Assembly: GCA_051294375.1 (NCBI GenBank)
Contig: CM119263.1
Span: 24,161,657 to 24,225,656 of the forward strand
From: Paraspadella gotoi
Taxonomy: Eukaryota; Chaetognatha
Length of the DNA stretch: 64,000 nt
Reading direction: 5' to 3'
In this document: piece after piece, positions 26,767 to 38,216 of the stretch
Layout: each line of letters begins with the position of its first letter
Position numbering within the stretch: the stretch's first letter is position 1
Program-made: the position numbers and the translations under genes
Notes under the pieces: model-generated
Databases searched by the model: none
The model's input: the letters and a program-made list of their open reading frames with translations, nothing else
What the model was told of the DNA's origin: nothing

Positions 26767-29700
26767 TCAGTTTGGCGTGCAGCGGACGAACAGTTGGCGT
26801 TCGTTCTGCCAGACGCAAATTTTGAGTTCTTGCCGCCGCGCGAAGTCCATGTCAGGCTGCCCGTTCTGCTGGTCGTATATTCTGAAGTTTGGGAAAAAAT
26901 TGGAAGTGAGTACAGTCTACAGATGACTGTGAAGAAGAACTTAGCACAATGAAAGCTTTTTGATTTTTAACGTTTTAAGATTTTTTTTTTAAAATGGATC
27001 GGCGAAGTGTCGTCCACATCAGAACGAATGATTGTTCGCTAATTAGTTTCCCGGAGGCAATTTTATTCATACTTCAGTAAAAAAATTACAAAATTATAAT
27101 TATAATAATTTAACATTAATTAAATATTTATATATAAATATATTGTTGCGACTCACATGGTCTTCTCGAAACACTTGAAGCATTCGTCGCTCGTCTCGAG
27201 TCCCACGCGGAAGCCACACTGGTTCAGCTGAGGCTCGTGTCCGTCACAGATCACTTGGAGATAGGGAGCGATGTTCACCTCAGCTTGGGCAGCCTGGCGT
27301 GAGAGTAAAGAGAACGGCTTTACGGAGAATTTTTTTTAAAAAGTCTTTTTGGTTATTCTGTCGTATGACGACTAATAACTATGTTGGTCATTTTCAGTTA
27401 TTGTCGGGGATATTGTTTAATTAAAAAATAAACTAAGCTTAAAAAATATATTACATAGTCTCTCCATTTTTAAAAGAATGTTGAAACAATTTCATAAAAA
27501 AAATATTATCGATGCTTGTTTTTCATATAAAATAAGGCCCGCTCACTGTCACCTCAAACTTTTTTTCATAAACCGCAACTGGGTGTCTGATTCATTTGTT
27601 ATTCCAATCAAAAAACAATGACGACGTCCTTAATTAGCGTCAAGTCTCAGGAAGAAACTTTCGTGAAGATTCATCATCGGACTTTCATTTATTTTAATAT
27701 TTAATTAATCTATTAATTGGAAATTAAAACATTTTATTACGTGTCTAGATTCATTTATTATTCATTGATGAAAAACAAAGACAACAACAACAACGACGAC
27801 GACGAAAACAATAAAAACAATAAGAACAACCCCTTCCATCCATTCCCTTCACCTTCAACTGTTTCATCTCGGCAATATCAGCTTCCGTCTCGTTCTCGTT
27901 GGCCGGATCGAAGACTCGTCTGTAGTTGAGCTCGTGGATCGCAGAGAGTTCTATTCCCTCCGCGCCGTCGACGGAGGCGTTGTAGTAGGCGTGTCCGACG
28001 GCGGCGTCGTCGACGTCGGGTCGGGCGCCGAGCTGGCGACACACGACGGCGGCGACGCGGTCGGCGTCGGATTTCGGATGGAGGCACAGCGTCGTCCAGT
28101 TGGTCCGCGGCCCGACCGCCACTTGGACGAAACCGGCGCGGGATCCGGCGCCGAAATGAGTCGGCGCCGATTTGTTGTGGTAACCTTGGAAACCGGGGTT
28201 GGGCGGGACGAGGCGCACGCGGATGTCGATCTTGAGAGTTGGGGGGGAAAAGGAGCGGGGAGGGGGATTAGGTGAGTGACGGGTGAGGTTTCAAATGTTA
28301 TAATAAAAAAGTATAATATAAAAATAGTAGCGAAAAGTTTTTTAAAAAGAGTTTATTAAAAATATAAAAGTAATAAATAAAAATTAAAAAAAGTATAATA
28401 AAAAATTCTTACGAGAAAGATGTTGGAGGCTATCAAAGTTTTGTTCTTTATTATTTGTTTACAATTTAAATATCCGGTTTAAACAGTAAATTTTTTACGA
28501 TTTCATGGAAACAAACGAAGGATTTTGAATCGGAAACAAAGAATTGACTCAGGTCCAAATCTTAGTTGTTCTCATTCAAATTACAATGTATTCCTTTAAC
28601 AAAGTTTGGAAATGTTTTCGTCAACGATTTTTTATTAGTATAAGGACATGTTTCGACTCTTCATTTCGAGTCTTCATCAGCATATATATACTAATAAAAA
28701 ATCGTTGACGAAAACATTTCCAAACTTTGTTAAATCTCTATACTCAACGAAGCCGAAAGGATTAACACAATGTATTCCTTGTAATTTTTTTTTCTCCCTT
28801 CCTCCCTTTCTTCCTCCCTTCCTCCCTTTTTCCTCCCATCCCACCTCATCATCTCTTCCCCCCAACCAAACCTCACCTTGGGTATCATAGGGTCGGACGG
28901 TCTCGCCGTCGGCACGGTGATCACGAGGAGGTACAGCGTCAAGAGTCCCACGAACGACGCAGCCAGCGCCGCCGCCATTTGCCGGCGTCGTCCGTCCCAA
29001 ACGCAATCGATGCCGGGCAACATCATCATGAGCTGCGACTGCATGGACGGCGAGGCTGCGATGCCGCGGGGCGATCCCGCTTCCTCGTCCTCGGTGGCGC
29101 CGGGGGAGACTGTCTGCGACGCCGGGGACGCCGGGCTGACGGGACTGGCGCCAGCCACCGGAGATTTCGAACCTTCTTTGGAATCTTGCTTCTCCGGTTT
29201 GGGTTTCGGTTTCTCCGTCTCCTTCTCCTTTGATTCTTTCCTCTCCTTCTTCTCCTTCCCTTCCTTCGCTTCCTTCTCCGCCTTGGCCCCGGCCTGCGCC
29301 TTCTTCTCCTTTTCTTCTCCCGGTTTCTCCGTCGCCTGTTCTCCTTTCGCCTCTTTGTTCTCCTTTCCGTTTTTAGCTTCCTTTCCGTTCTTCCCTTCCT
29401 TACCTTTCTTACCCGGTTTCCCTTCCTTTCCTTCCTTACCTTCTTTTTCTTCCTTGCTTTCCTTTCCTTCCTTTCCTTCCTTTTCTTTCTTTCCTTCCTT
29501 TTCTTTCTTTCCCTCCTTTTCCGTCTTGGTTTCCTTCTCGTCCTTTTCCTTCTCTTCCTTACTCTCCTTACTTTCCTTTCCTTTCTTACCTTCCTTACCC
29601 TCCTGACCTTCTTTCCCCGCCGCCGCCGTCGCCCCCGCCGCCGTCCCCGCCGCCTCCGGTTCAGACGATTTAGCCTTCTTCTTTCCTTTCCCGGTCTTGG

Positions 29701-31908
29701 CAGCGGCGCCGCTGCCGGTGGCGCCACCGCTCTCGGCGCCGGCCCCCGCCGTCTCCTCAGGCATCTTGACTTCCTGGACGGACGGGGCCTTTGAAGGGGC
29801 CTTTGACGGGACTTTCGACCCACCGACGTCTTGAGTCGAGTCGGAGATCTTGACGGATTTGAGGGAAATCTCGATTTCCGTCTCGTAGGTCTTGTCCTCC
29901 AACTTGACGGGGATATCCTCGACGAGCATCTCGATCTCTGCGGCGAAGGCAGCGCCCGCCTTGACCACGGGCCCCACCCTGGACGCTTTCAGCTTATTGG
30001 CGACCAAGTTGAGGAAAGGAAAGAGAACCTTTCGCACGACGGGGTCGCAGTAGGCCGCAGTCCAGCTGTTGTCCGTGAAGAAGAGCAGGCTGCCCCAGGT
30101 GAGGTTGATTGGGACGAGAACCCACAGGTTGTAGTAGAGGATGTCGGCGCTGCCGTTCTGGATGAGCTCGTCTCCTAGGGGAACGTAGGTCATCAGCTGT
30201 TGTTCCAGGATGACCCCGAGGAACCAGTACATGCTTTTGACGGCGATAAATGGGCAAAATCTGTTGGACCAGTCGTGCTCCGGCCGGATGATCAGCAACA
30301 GGCCCAGCATGCCGATCGAGGTGAGGATCATGATCGGCAGCAGCCAGGTGCTGAGGCAGACGCCGCAGAATCCAGCGAAGCGGGCGTAGGCGCCCAACAC
30401 GGCCATCTCGGAGAGCACGAAGATGACGATCGATATCGCCGAAGAGAGGGAGTGGCAGTTGGGGGAGATCATCACTCCGCGCCGCTCGTAGAGATAATTG
30501 GCGATGCCGACGGCGATGGCCCAGGCCGAGCCGATCACCGAGCATCGCGACAGGTGCGAGAGAGAGTCGTAGCCTTCGTTGAAGGCATTGACGCCGCCCA
30601 TCGTCAGCTGCGTGCAGAACTGGGGAAAGCTCTCGATGCCGACTTGGGCGAGTTTGACGAGGGACGCGAATTGCATAGCGCGCGCCACCGTCACCGCCTT
30701 TGAAAGAGAGAGTAGAGGGGGTTGAGAATAGAGATAAATGGGGGTTAGAGTTTATACTTGAGAAAATTACAAAGATAACAATTTAATTTTTAAGTTAAAC
30801 TCTATTCAATGAAAAAAACTTTAGGCTGAGCCGCCCAACCTGATTTTAAAGTCCCTCAACTTACACGAGGCAAAACATTAAACTTTTATAATTTTGTAAA
30901 TAATAATTATAAATAGACATTGTAATTGTCTTTCTTATCGTTCCGTTTGAAATGAGAACGGCAAACAATTTGTTTTTAAGTTTACAAACTCACACACTCT
31001 CACAATTGATATTTCACTACTAATTTTTGCGCTGATGAAGGCTTGCATCAAAATCAAAAACAGGTCTAGTTCTAAAAAATAAAAATAATTGTTTTGACGT
31101 TTTGATAATAATCATTACCAAACTACTCTTGTAGTTTGAAGTGACATTTGTTTCGACTTATCTTCGGAGCCCCACAGTCAGTGATAGTGCCCTCTGTGGG
31201 TAAACTTAGCCCACGCGGTAAATAGAAGCCAGATTTTGGACGCCTCGCTATGAAGTCTCCTTCTACCTTTGTTCCCTCTGGGCTTCCTCTCTCTCTCATT
31301 CATTCCCTCCCTACCTTTCTCTCGGTTTCCATTGCTGCCTCTCACTCCTGATTACATTTATTTAACAACAATCTAGATTCTAGATTATTTAAAGTTACTG
31401 AAACATAACTCGGTCTTGTAATAATTCTTAAATTAAGGTAACTACACATTAAACTTAAACTTGGTCGAACCTTGGCTTCCGTGTCGCCGCAAAGAAAGAC
31501 GAACCATAGGACGTAGCAATAGATCAGATTAGGCCCCAGAAGGAACAGGGACCCAACCATGATGCCCAGACGCCACTCGATGCTCATGTACTCTTGCTTG
31601 GGCAGGACCACGCCCACACAGACGGCCTGTCCCACTCCCGCCACGATGATCCAGAAGAAAGTCCAAAAGAAGTGACGCCCGCGATAAAATGATGCGGAGT
31701 CGCCGAACATGGGATCGTCGTCGAAGGAGAGAGAGTAGCCGACTTGAGAGAAGAATCCCGAGTCCCGGACGTCGGCGCCCGCGCGGCGAGGCCACTGGGA
31801 GTTCGGGAACGCCATCTCGCGGAGTTCCTTGCCCAGGATGAAGTCGAGTCCGACGTCGAAGTGGAAGAAGATCACGGTGACCGCGATCAAACCGATTCTC
31901 ATCAACAT
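26767..31908 (-). CDS. XK-related-like multi-pass membrane protein with Lys/Glu-rich loop and SRCR-like domain (paralog 2, 962 aa)
   Basis: Five exons: 31471-31908, 28877-30697, 27853-28230, 27157-27293, 26767-26881. Splice sites are GT/AG, phases are 0,0,0,2, and the sum is 2889 bases. The start has a good context (GCCGCCATG). Helix 1 carries FFHFDVGLDFILG; SLVKLAQVGIESFPQFCTQ is the XKR-like Glu-Ser-Phe-Pro-Gln helix; ISPNCHSLSSA and RPEHDW are shared with paralog 1. After residue about 430 comes a long low-complexity, probably cytosolic stretch, about 200 residues dominated by KEGK/KESKEEK repeats and absent from paralog 1. A last helix follows (MAAALAASFVGLLTLYLLV), then an SRCR-like domain (VRLVPPN, TTLCLHPKSD, AVVCRQLGA, CDGHEPQLNQCGF, DECFKCF) and IYDQQNGQPDM. 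Exon 4 is 137 bases in both paralogs. The second intron (28231-28876) holds a hammerhead motif in an inverted repeat. Confidence 0.75.
28595..28734. repeat. Perfect 48-bp inverted repeat around a hammerhead motif
   Basis: 28595-28642 and 28687-28734 are exact reverse complements (48 bases each), separated by 44 bases that hold the hammerhead motif at 28644-28680. In minus-strand RNA the arms would extend helix I of the ribozyme. It lies in an intron of the minus-strand gene, in the sense orientation of that transcript. Confidence 0.9.
28644..28680 (-). ncRNA. Hammerhead ribozyme motif (type I, short palindromic helix III)
   Basis: Read on the minus strand: CTGATGA, then helix II GACTC / GAGTC with an 8-base loop, then GAAA, then CATGTC followed by C. 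All conserved core boxes (CUGAUGA, GAAA, cleavage triplet GUC) are present. Helix III is only the palindrome ACATGT, as in the dimer-forming hammerheads of Penelope-like elements and retrozymes. Helix I would be the flanking inverted repeat. Confidence 0.75.
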
Positions 31909-32803
31909 GGCGGCCGGTTATGTGTTATTTTTTGGGGGAGAGAAGGAACAAAGGGTACAACAGGACTTGACAGAAAAAACGTTTACGAGAGTGTGAAGGG
32001 TTAATAGTTCGTTTTGTTAAGTTTTTTATTTAAAAAATGGCAAGACGTGGTTCGAGTCATTCGCGTTTTTTGTTCGTTTCGTTTTTTGTTTTTATTTTAT
32101 TCGCGTTTGAAGACGACGACGACGCCTTTTGTCGAAGATTCTTTTCGTCATCGCGTGGAGATTTTTTTTTTTTTATTATTGTCGTTGTTGTTCTTTGTTG
32201 TTGTTCGTAGTTACTCGATTATCGATACTCATTGAGATGAAGAGGAACGTTTATTGCTATAGTTGGCATAAATGCGATTAGCTTCTTTTTTTTTTGTTTC
32301 GGAAGACCTGCGGTGGGAGAATTTAAAAAAAAAGAGTTAATCTGTGTTATTGATATTAATGACTAATGGGAGCGTTTATATCTTGGACACTTAGTATTCG
32401 TAGCGATTATTCTCGGAGTTTATTTAAAAGTATTTAAACTTTATGTTTAATCGGTATTATTTAAAAATAGCACTGTAAATTACATTTTTTAATATCAACT
32501 CGATTGAAAATGATAATTGGACGATCAAGGACTGGAGACTAAAATATCTCTCTTATCGAAGACGACCGTGAAAAAATTTCCCTCGGATATCGAACCCGGA
32601 GATTCGCGGGTCACAGAGCGTGACCACGGGCAATGGACATTAGTCATTGGACATTGGACAATAAAAAGAGAGTCTGTTAATTTTCTCGAGGTACAAATTT
32701 ATAATTCTTAGCTCCAACGTAAAGCGATTGAAAGATTCGAACGTCAAACGTCTCCCGTCGTCTCATCCGCGCCCCCTCATCTCCCCGGACGGAGAGACGG
32801 TTC

Positions 32804-33176
32804 CAAGATGGCTGCCGGGTCCAGGCTTTCGCCTAGGTGAGGAAGGAGGTGAGGAGGAGGAGGAGGTGAGGGAGGGAGGATGCACGAAAAAACCAGGGCA
32901 AGCGTCACGTGACCTCACCGATGCAATATGCGACGACGACCACGAGGACGACGACGAAGAACGAGCGAGCTTTAAGGATGAAAGAGCGAAAACTGCGCGC
33001 GGGGCGACCCCTTGTTCTTTTGTTCCTCTTTTCTTGCGCATCGTTCACACGCGGGGAGGAGGAGGAGGTGGAGGAGGAAGCTAAGATGAGGAGGAAGACG
33101 AAAAGGAAAGGACGATCAGGAGGAGGAGGAGAAAGAAGAAGAGCGAAGGCGAGTTCTCCTCTGGGCATCACGTGAC
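32804..33176. promoter_or_regulatory. Candidate promoter: YY1-like site and two TCACGTGA boxes
   Basis: CAAGATGGCTGCC at 32804-32816 matches the YY1 core-promoter element. GTCACGTGAC at 32904-32913 and ATCACGTGAC at 33167-33176 match the E-box recognised by bHLH-Zip factors such as MITF/TFE and USF. They lie 0.9-1.3 kb upstream of the minus-strand start at 31908, or may serve an unseen gene. Confidence 0.35.
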
Positions 33177-34410
33177 TCTTCTGTGTCACCGTCACGTCAC
33201 CGTGGCCTCGCCGGTGTCACGGAACGTCGCCTTTTTTTTTCTGGGATTTTCGGCTTTTTTCTTTTTTTCTCAAGAGAATCGAGAAAAAAAAGATCCGAAA
33301 TTTGGGGATTCGAGGCAAGGTTTTTTTATTTTTTTTGAAAGGATTTCCCTTTTTATGATGATGTTTTTAAAATTTTGAATAAAGATTTTCATAAAACCCC
33401 CAAAATTCGCGTGTGAACTTTCTGTTTGGCCTACCAGAATAAAAGAATAATTTACCTTCAGTTTAAATCTCTGATCCTAACCATTTAGCATTCGGGTTTG
33501 TTTTCATAAAATAAACAAAATGAAAAGGGTGAAATGAAATACCTACCTCCTTCAAGCCAGTGATCCCACCCTCTCCTCGTGGCGACAACAACGGAAATCG
33601 ACGCCCCCCCTCGTCGAAAGCGGCATTCTCTCCACACCCCCCCCACTCTCCCCCTCCTTCGCCGCACCCACAATAGCTTTTGACCCGAAAGAAAAAAATC
33701 CTTTCTCCTTAATTATCCTTTTCTTCTCGGAATATTCCTATCCCTTTTATTCTTCTCCTCAATTGTTTTTGCTTTGTTTCGTTTTTTCTTTCCCCCTTGT
33801 TTTGTTGCTTTTGTCGATACTTTGTTTTAACTTTCCAGACGTTCTTTGTATTTTCTCTTTTTTACAACGTCAAGTCTGGAGCCGAAGGGGTCGAAATGGA
33901 AGCCGGATTGGCGCCGGGGCTTTGGGTGGCCCCCAAGTGGCCGAAAAAGGTGACCAAACTTGAATCGAAATCGATGCCTTTTTCTCTTTTCATTCTTCTC
34001 TTTCAGTTTCACGTCTTAGTTTCGTTTCGCCCTTTTATTTTTTTCTCCTTTGTTTTTATTTCGCCGAGAGTGTTTTCTTTTGTGTTTTTTTTCGATTAGA
34101 TGCTAGACAACCTGTAGATTGTAGAATGTCAAAAACTGCTGGAGAGATACTATTTATTACTACTGATTATTCTCCATTTACAGGTACATGTACATTGTAC
34201 ATTGTACAATGTACAAGCAAGAAATTAGCAGAAAATACTATCAATTAACTTTTAGAACTCTTGACGAACAGAAAAAAGCTTCTTTTAGAAGAAAAAAAAA
34301 TCAAATTGTTGTTATTGACATCAATGTCGTTGGCGTCGGCGGCGAAGATGAATTGTAATTTTGTGAAAAGAGTCTGAACCTAAAATCGATTTGCAAATGA
34401 CCATCAGTAG

Positions 34411-34438
34411 TCACGTGATTCGATCGAGGACCACGTGA
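34411..34438. promoter_or_regulatory. CACGTG pair
   Basis: TCACGTGA at 34411-34418 and CCACGTGA at 34431-34438, 20 bases apart. No start site or gene is visible next to them. Confidence 0.25.
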
Positions 34439-35166
34439 GTCGACGAGGCTTGAAGAGAGGGTTCCAGGGCGACAAGAGGACTTATCAAAAAGGGAGGAAA
34501 TTTCTGGAAAAAGGAAGTGTCAAGGTCGGTAACAGGCGATGGCGGAAAAATCTTCGAGAAATTTTATTCATTTTATAATCGTATTAAATTAAATTGTAAT
34601 TGTATTAATTGTATAATTTATTGACATTTTTTCGAGAATTGTCAAGATTTGTGATTTTTTGTCTCGTGAAACCATATTAAAATTATTCTTCTTAAATTGG
34701 CATGTTTCTATTTTTTGAAATAAAATAGAAATCCAGAAGTTTACAACTTATCTCCAAAGAGTAATTACCTTTACCGACACCGTCTGGAAAAGGGCTTTGC
34801 CCGCCCGAGCCGTTTTCTCCTCTCAGCGCGACTTATTATTATTAACCGTCATTAATGAAGGGGGAATTTAAGCGAAGGTCGAAAGTCCCGATAACAAAAG
34901 ATCAAATGAATTCCCGATTTTGAGGTCGGCAGAAATCGCCGCTAGGGGGTCTTTCGAGAAGGAGGAATGAGACCAAGATTGAAGCCGAGAATGGGCCAGG
35001 ACTTGGCCACGTTGCGGCCGCCCGGGGGGACAAAAGGAAAAGGGCAGAACGAGATAGGGTTGACAAAATTGAGACAAGTGCAAGGCAAAATCATCAGTCG
35101 AAATTTGTTCAATTATATATATTTACGGATTCGTCCAATCATTTTCATGATTTTTTTTGTAATATT

Positions 35167-35171
<5 letters not shown>

Positions 35172-35258
<87 letters not shown>
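35172..35258. repeat. (ATT)n microsatellite
   Basis: About 87 bases of ATT trinucleotide. Confidence 0.92.
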
Positions 35259-35263
<5 letters not shown>

Positions 35264-35411
35264 TTTTGAGGGGAGCAACTGTTTACTTCTTGAAGTAAAG
35301 AAGTCAGAACTTAGCTAGTGAAGGAAAAATAAATTCGAATCGTTTTTCCTTTCTTTGTACGAAAACATAATTAAGATAGAACTAGTCTAACGACGAATAA
35401 AATATTAACAA

Positions 35412-35417
35412 TTTATT
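35412..35417 (-). terminator. Poly(A) signal of the cytochrome c gene
   Basis: TTTATT on the + strand (AATAAA on the minus strand), 81 bases beyond the cytochrome c stop. Confidence 0.45.
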
Positions 35418-35497
35418 TGACTTTTCTGAATCAATTCTAATTACAAATAAACCCAATACGATACTAGCTGCGTCACCATAGGCGTCCACCCACGATG

Positions 35498-36369
35498 TCA
35501 CGAGTTCTCCTTGATGAATGCAATGAGATCCTGTCGGTCTTTCTCCTTCTTCAGACCCGCGAAAACCATTTTGGTTCCAGGGATGTACTTTTTCGGGTTC
35601 GTCAGATAAATGTCCAAAGTCTCATCGTTCCAGGTGATTCCTTCGCGGGCGGAAAAAGAGAAACACTACAAAAGCAACAAACATCAAAACCGTTGTATCA
35701 ACTGCAATCACAATTACCACAACTGCCACAATGACCAACGACCACAATCACAACGAGGAAAACCACCCCAACGACCACAACTATAACAAACTCCGCAATC
35801 ACAACCGTAAAAACGACTAATCGACCACCACAATCACCACATTGCTCTCACAGACATTGTTCGAATTTGTTAGATTCTGAAAGCCAAATATTTAGAGAAA
35901 GTTGGCGTCGGTGTAGGCGAACCCGGCCGCCTGACCCGTGGGGCGTCCGAAGACGCCGTTCAGATTCGGACCTGAAAGAGAGCGGGCACGTGGAGGGAGG
36001 GTGAAGAAAATGGGACCAAAATTCAGTCGTAGTTTTATTTACTGGATGAATCTTTTACGGAAATGTTCGACCGGTGTAAGGAATGAACATTNNNNNNNNN
36101 NGGGCACGTGGAGGGAGCGTGAAGAAAATGGGACCAAAATTCAGTCGTAGCTTTATTCGCTGGATGAACCTTTTACGGAAATGTTCGACCGGTAAGGAAT
36201 GAACATTGAAAGATAAACCAAAAGCTGAACAAAAGAACAAGGAGAACTAGGAGAACGAGGAGAACAAGGAGAACATTTGGCAAACCTGTTTATGCGGCGC
36301 GCCCTTTTCAATGGTGTGACATTGGGTGCATTTTTGCTTGAAAATCTTGGCTCCCTTCTCTGCCGACAT
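35498..36369 (-). CDS. Cytochrome c, mitochondrial electron carrier (assembly-damaged)
   Basis: Carries electrons from complex III to complex IV in the mitochondrial intermembrane space. Exon 1 (36286-36369) starts [12 protein letters not shown] and has the haem motif CTQCH, then EKGAPHKQ. Exon 2 (about 35902-35971) gives [18 protein letters not shown] and AYTDAN. Exon 3 (35498 to about 35665) gives [31 protein letters not shown] with the axial Met, and a short C-terminus. All conserved blocks are present. Junctions are faulty: exon 1 ends CAG|GTTTGC in phase 0, but exon 2 after TTTCAG begins GTCCG and needs one more G for Gly-Pro; after YTDAN there is TTTCTCTAA with no GT donor. An assembly gap with duplicated flanks sits in intron 1, so base loss is likelier than a dead gene, but a pseudogene is not excluded. 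Confidence 0.9.
35984..36207. other. Assembly gap with duplicated flanks
   Basis: 35984-36091 and 36102-36207 are near-identical (a few substitutions and a 2-base indel) on either side of ten N. This looks like two overlapping haplotype contig ends placed side by side. Confidence 0.85.
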
Positions 36370-36679
36370 TCCCTCTCACTCGCTCTCACGAGTCGATCGT
36401 CTCTATCTCGGTCGCTCGAAGCGAGTCCAGACCTTGGCGCGAATTAATTGGAACCCGATTAACGGTATGAGCTCTGGATAAAAGCGAAATTCTACGAGGC
36501 TGTGTCGGAAGTGAGTCGATAATCGAGAAAAATTTGAAATTTATTGTTGAAGAGCTGTTATTTCTTGTTTGATAGAAATTGAAAAAAAGAGAGAGAGAGA
36601 CAGACAGAGAGAGAGAGAGTTGTCTTTAATGAAATTGGTATATATACAACAAATTTTTACATTTATTATAATTATTATT

Positions 36680-36710
<31 letters not shown>

Positions 36711-37030
36711 TTAATTTATCTATTCAATATATTTAAAGATTCCTCGCGGTCTATTGAAATTAGGCGTTGGTTGCCATAGAGAACATGACAACGGAGAAGT
36801 GAAACGACATAGGAAATGACCAAATTTGGCAACCGAAAAGATACATACTCTCGGTGAAAATATTTCTATAATTCCATCACAATGCATCAAACATATTTGA
36901 CATCCTTACCAGCAAATCAACTCCCCCCCACCAAACCGTCTCCCTCAACCTCGATCTTGATTCTCTTGATCCACGGATCCCAGTCGCCGGCTCCAGTCTG
37001 TCTGGCTGATCCTCTTCCTTTCCCATCCAA

Positions 37031-37033
<3 letters not shown>

Positions 37034-37092
<59 letters not shown>
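37034..37092. repeat. (CT)n microsatellite
   Basis: About 59 bases of CT dinucleotide. Confidence 0.92.
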
Positions 37093-37097
<5 letters not shown>

Positions 37098-37332
37098 CAT
37101 AAATCTTCACCCCGACTCTCTTATAATTTTTTCTGTCATATATTCTTTCTCGTCTTCTACTTAAATTTTCTTTTTATGTTCTTCTCGATTTAGATTTTAT
37201 AATACAAATTAGTCTATTTATCAACTGTTTTTCTTGTTTTATTTGTTTTTTTGTTTTTTTGTGTTTTTTTGTTTACCTAATGAATTTAAAATAAATAAAT
37301 CAAATACAAAAATTTGTTTTTACACCTCTCCC

Positions 37333-37334
<2 letters not shown>

Positions 37335-37369
<35 letters not shown>
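37335..37369. repeat. Poly-A tract of 35 bases
   Basis: Uninterrupted A homopolymer. No LINE or SINE body was recognised next to it. Confidence 0.9.
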
Positions 37370-37372
<3 letters not shown>

Positions 37373-37940
37373 AAATCTTCCTGAAAACAAAAGAAAAAGT
37401 TCAAAGGAAAAACCTTTTTTTTTTTTGCGGTTCGAATCTCCAAATCTGTTAACGAGTCTTTTGTGTCGAGACTCCTCCCTCGAATCGTTCACCTCGGAGT
37501 TGAAGACTCCCTTCTCTCTTCTCCAATCCCAGACTCATCCAACCCCTCGTCCACTTTCCTCCAGACGCACTATTGCTACTCGGAACATCCCTGGGAACTA
37601 ACCCGACCCGCCTTCTCACTCACTTCTCCTTCGACCCACCTTATTACCCAGCTCCTATTTTTCTTTTGACCCGACTTCTTTCATCGCCCCCTGTTTTTCC
37701 CACTTTCCAACCCTCCACCTTCACATCACCCACCTCCATCCCCCGGGCCGCCTCGGGTGCGAAGCTGACGCGAAGTGGGAGGAGCGATGCATACTTTTAT
37801 GGCGCCAACCTCAGTGTCGTCGTCGTTTTCGTCGTCGTCGTCGTCGTCATCTCACGAATCTTTGCATTCGTAGACATTTATTATCAAGAATCGATATTTT
37901 CTTATCATTGATTGGAAAACCGTGAATAGATCGAGAGGGA

Positions 37941-38216
<276 letters not shown>

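Larger units (their letters stand above)
31909..35411. other. Upstream region of the XKR-like gene pair; GC-rich patch with CACGTG boxes
   Basis: No gene recognised. It contains a GC-rich, GA-rich patch (about 32740-33220) with a YY1-like CAAGATGGCTGCC at 32804-32816 and paired CACGTG boxes, another CACGTG pair at 34411-34438, and an ATT microsatellite at 35172-35258. Open frames in the GA-rich patch are low complexity and I do not call them. Confidence 0.45.

Noticed and set aside
28878-29606. 242-codon + strand frame rich in Ser and Phe
   Set aside because: Antisense of the Lys/Glu-rich repeat of the XKR-like gene; TTC/TCC codons are the complement of GAA/GGA.
31032-31066. Possible third hammerhead (CTGATGA followed by CAGGTC)
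   Set aside because: The GAAA box is absent and helix II does not pair well; at most a decayed relative.
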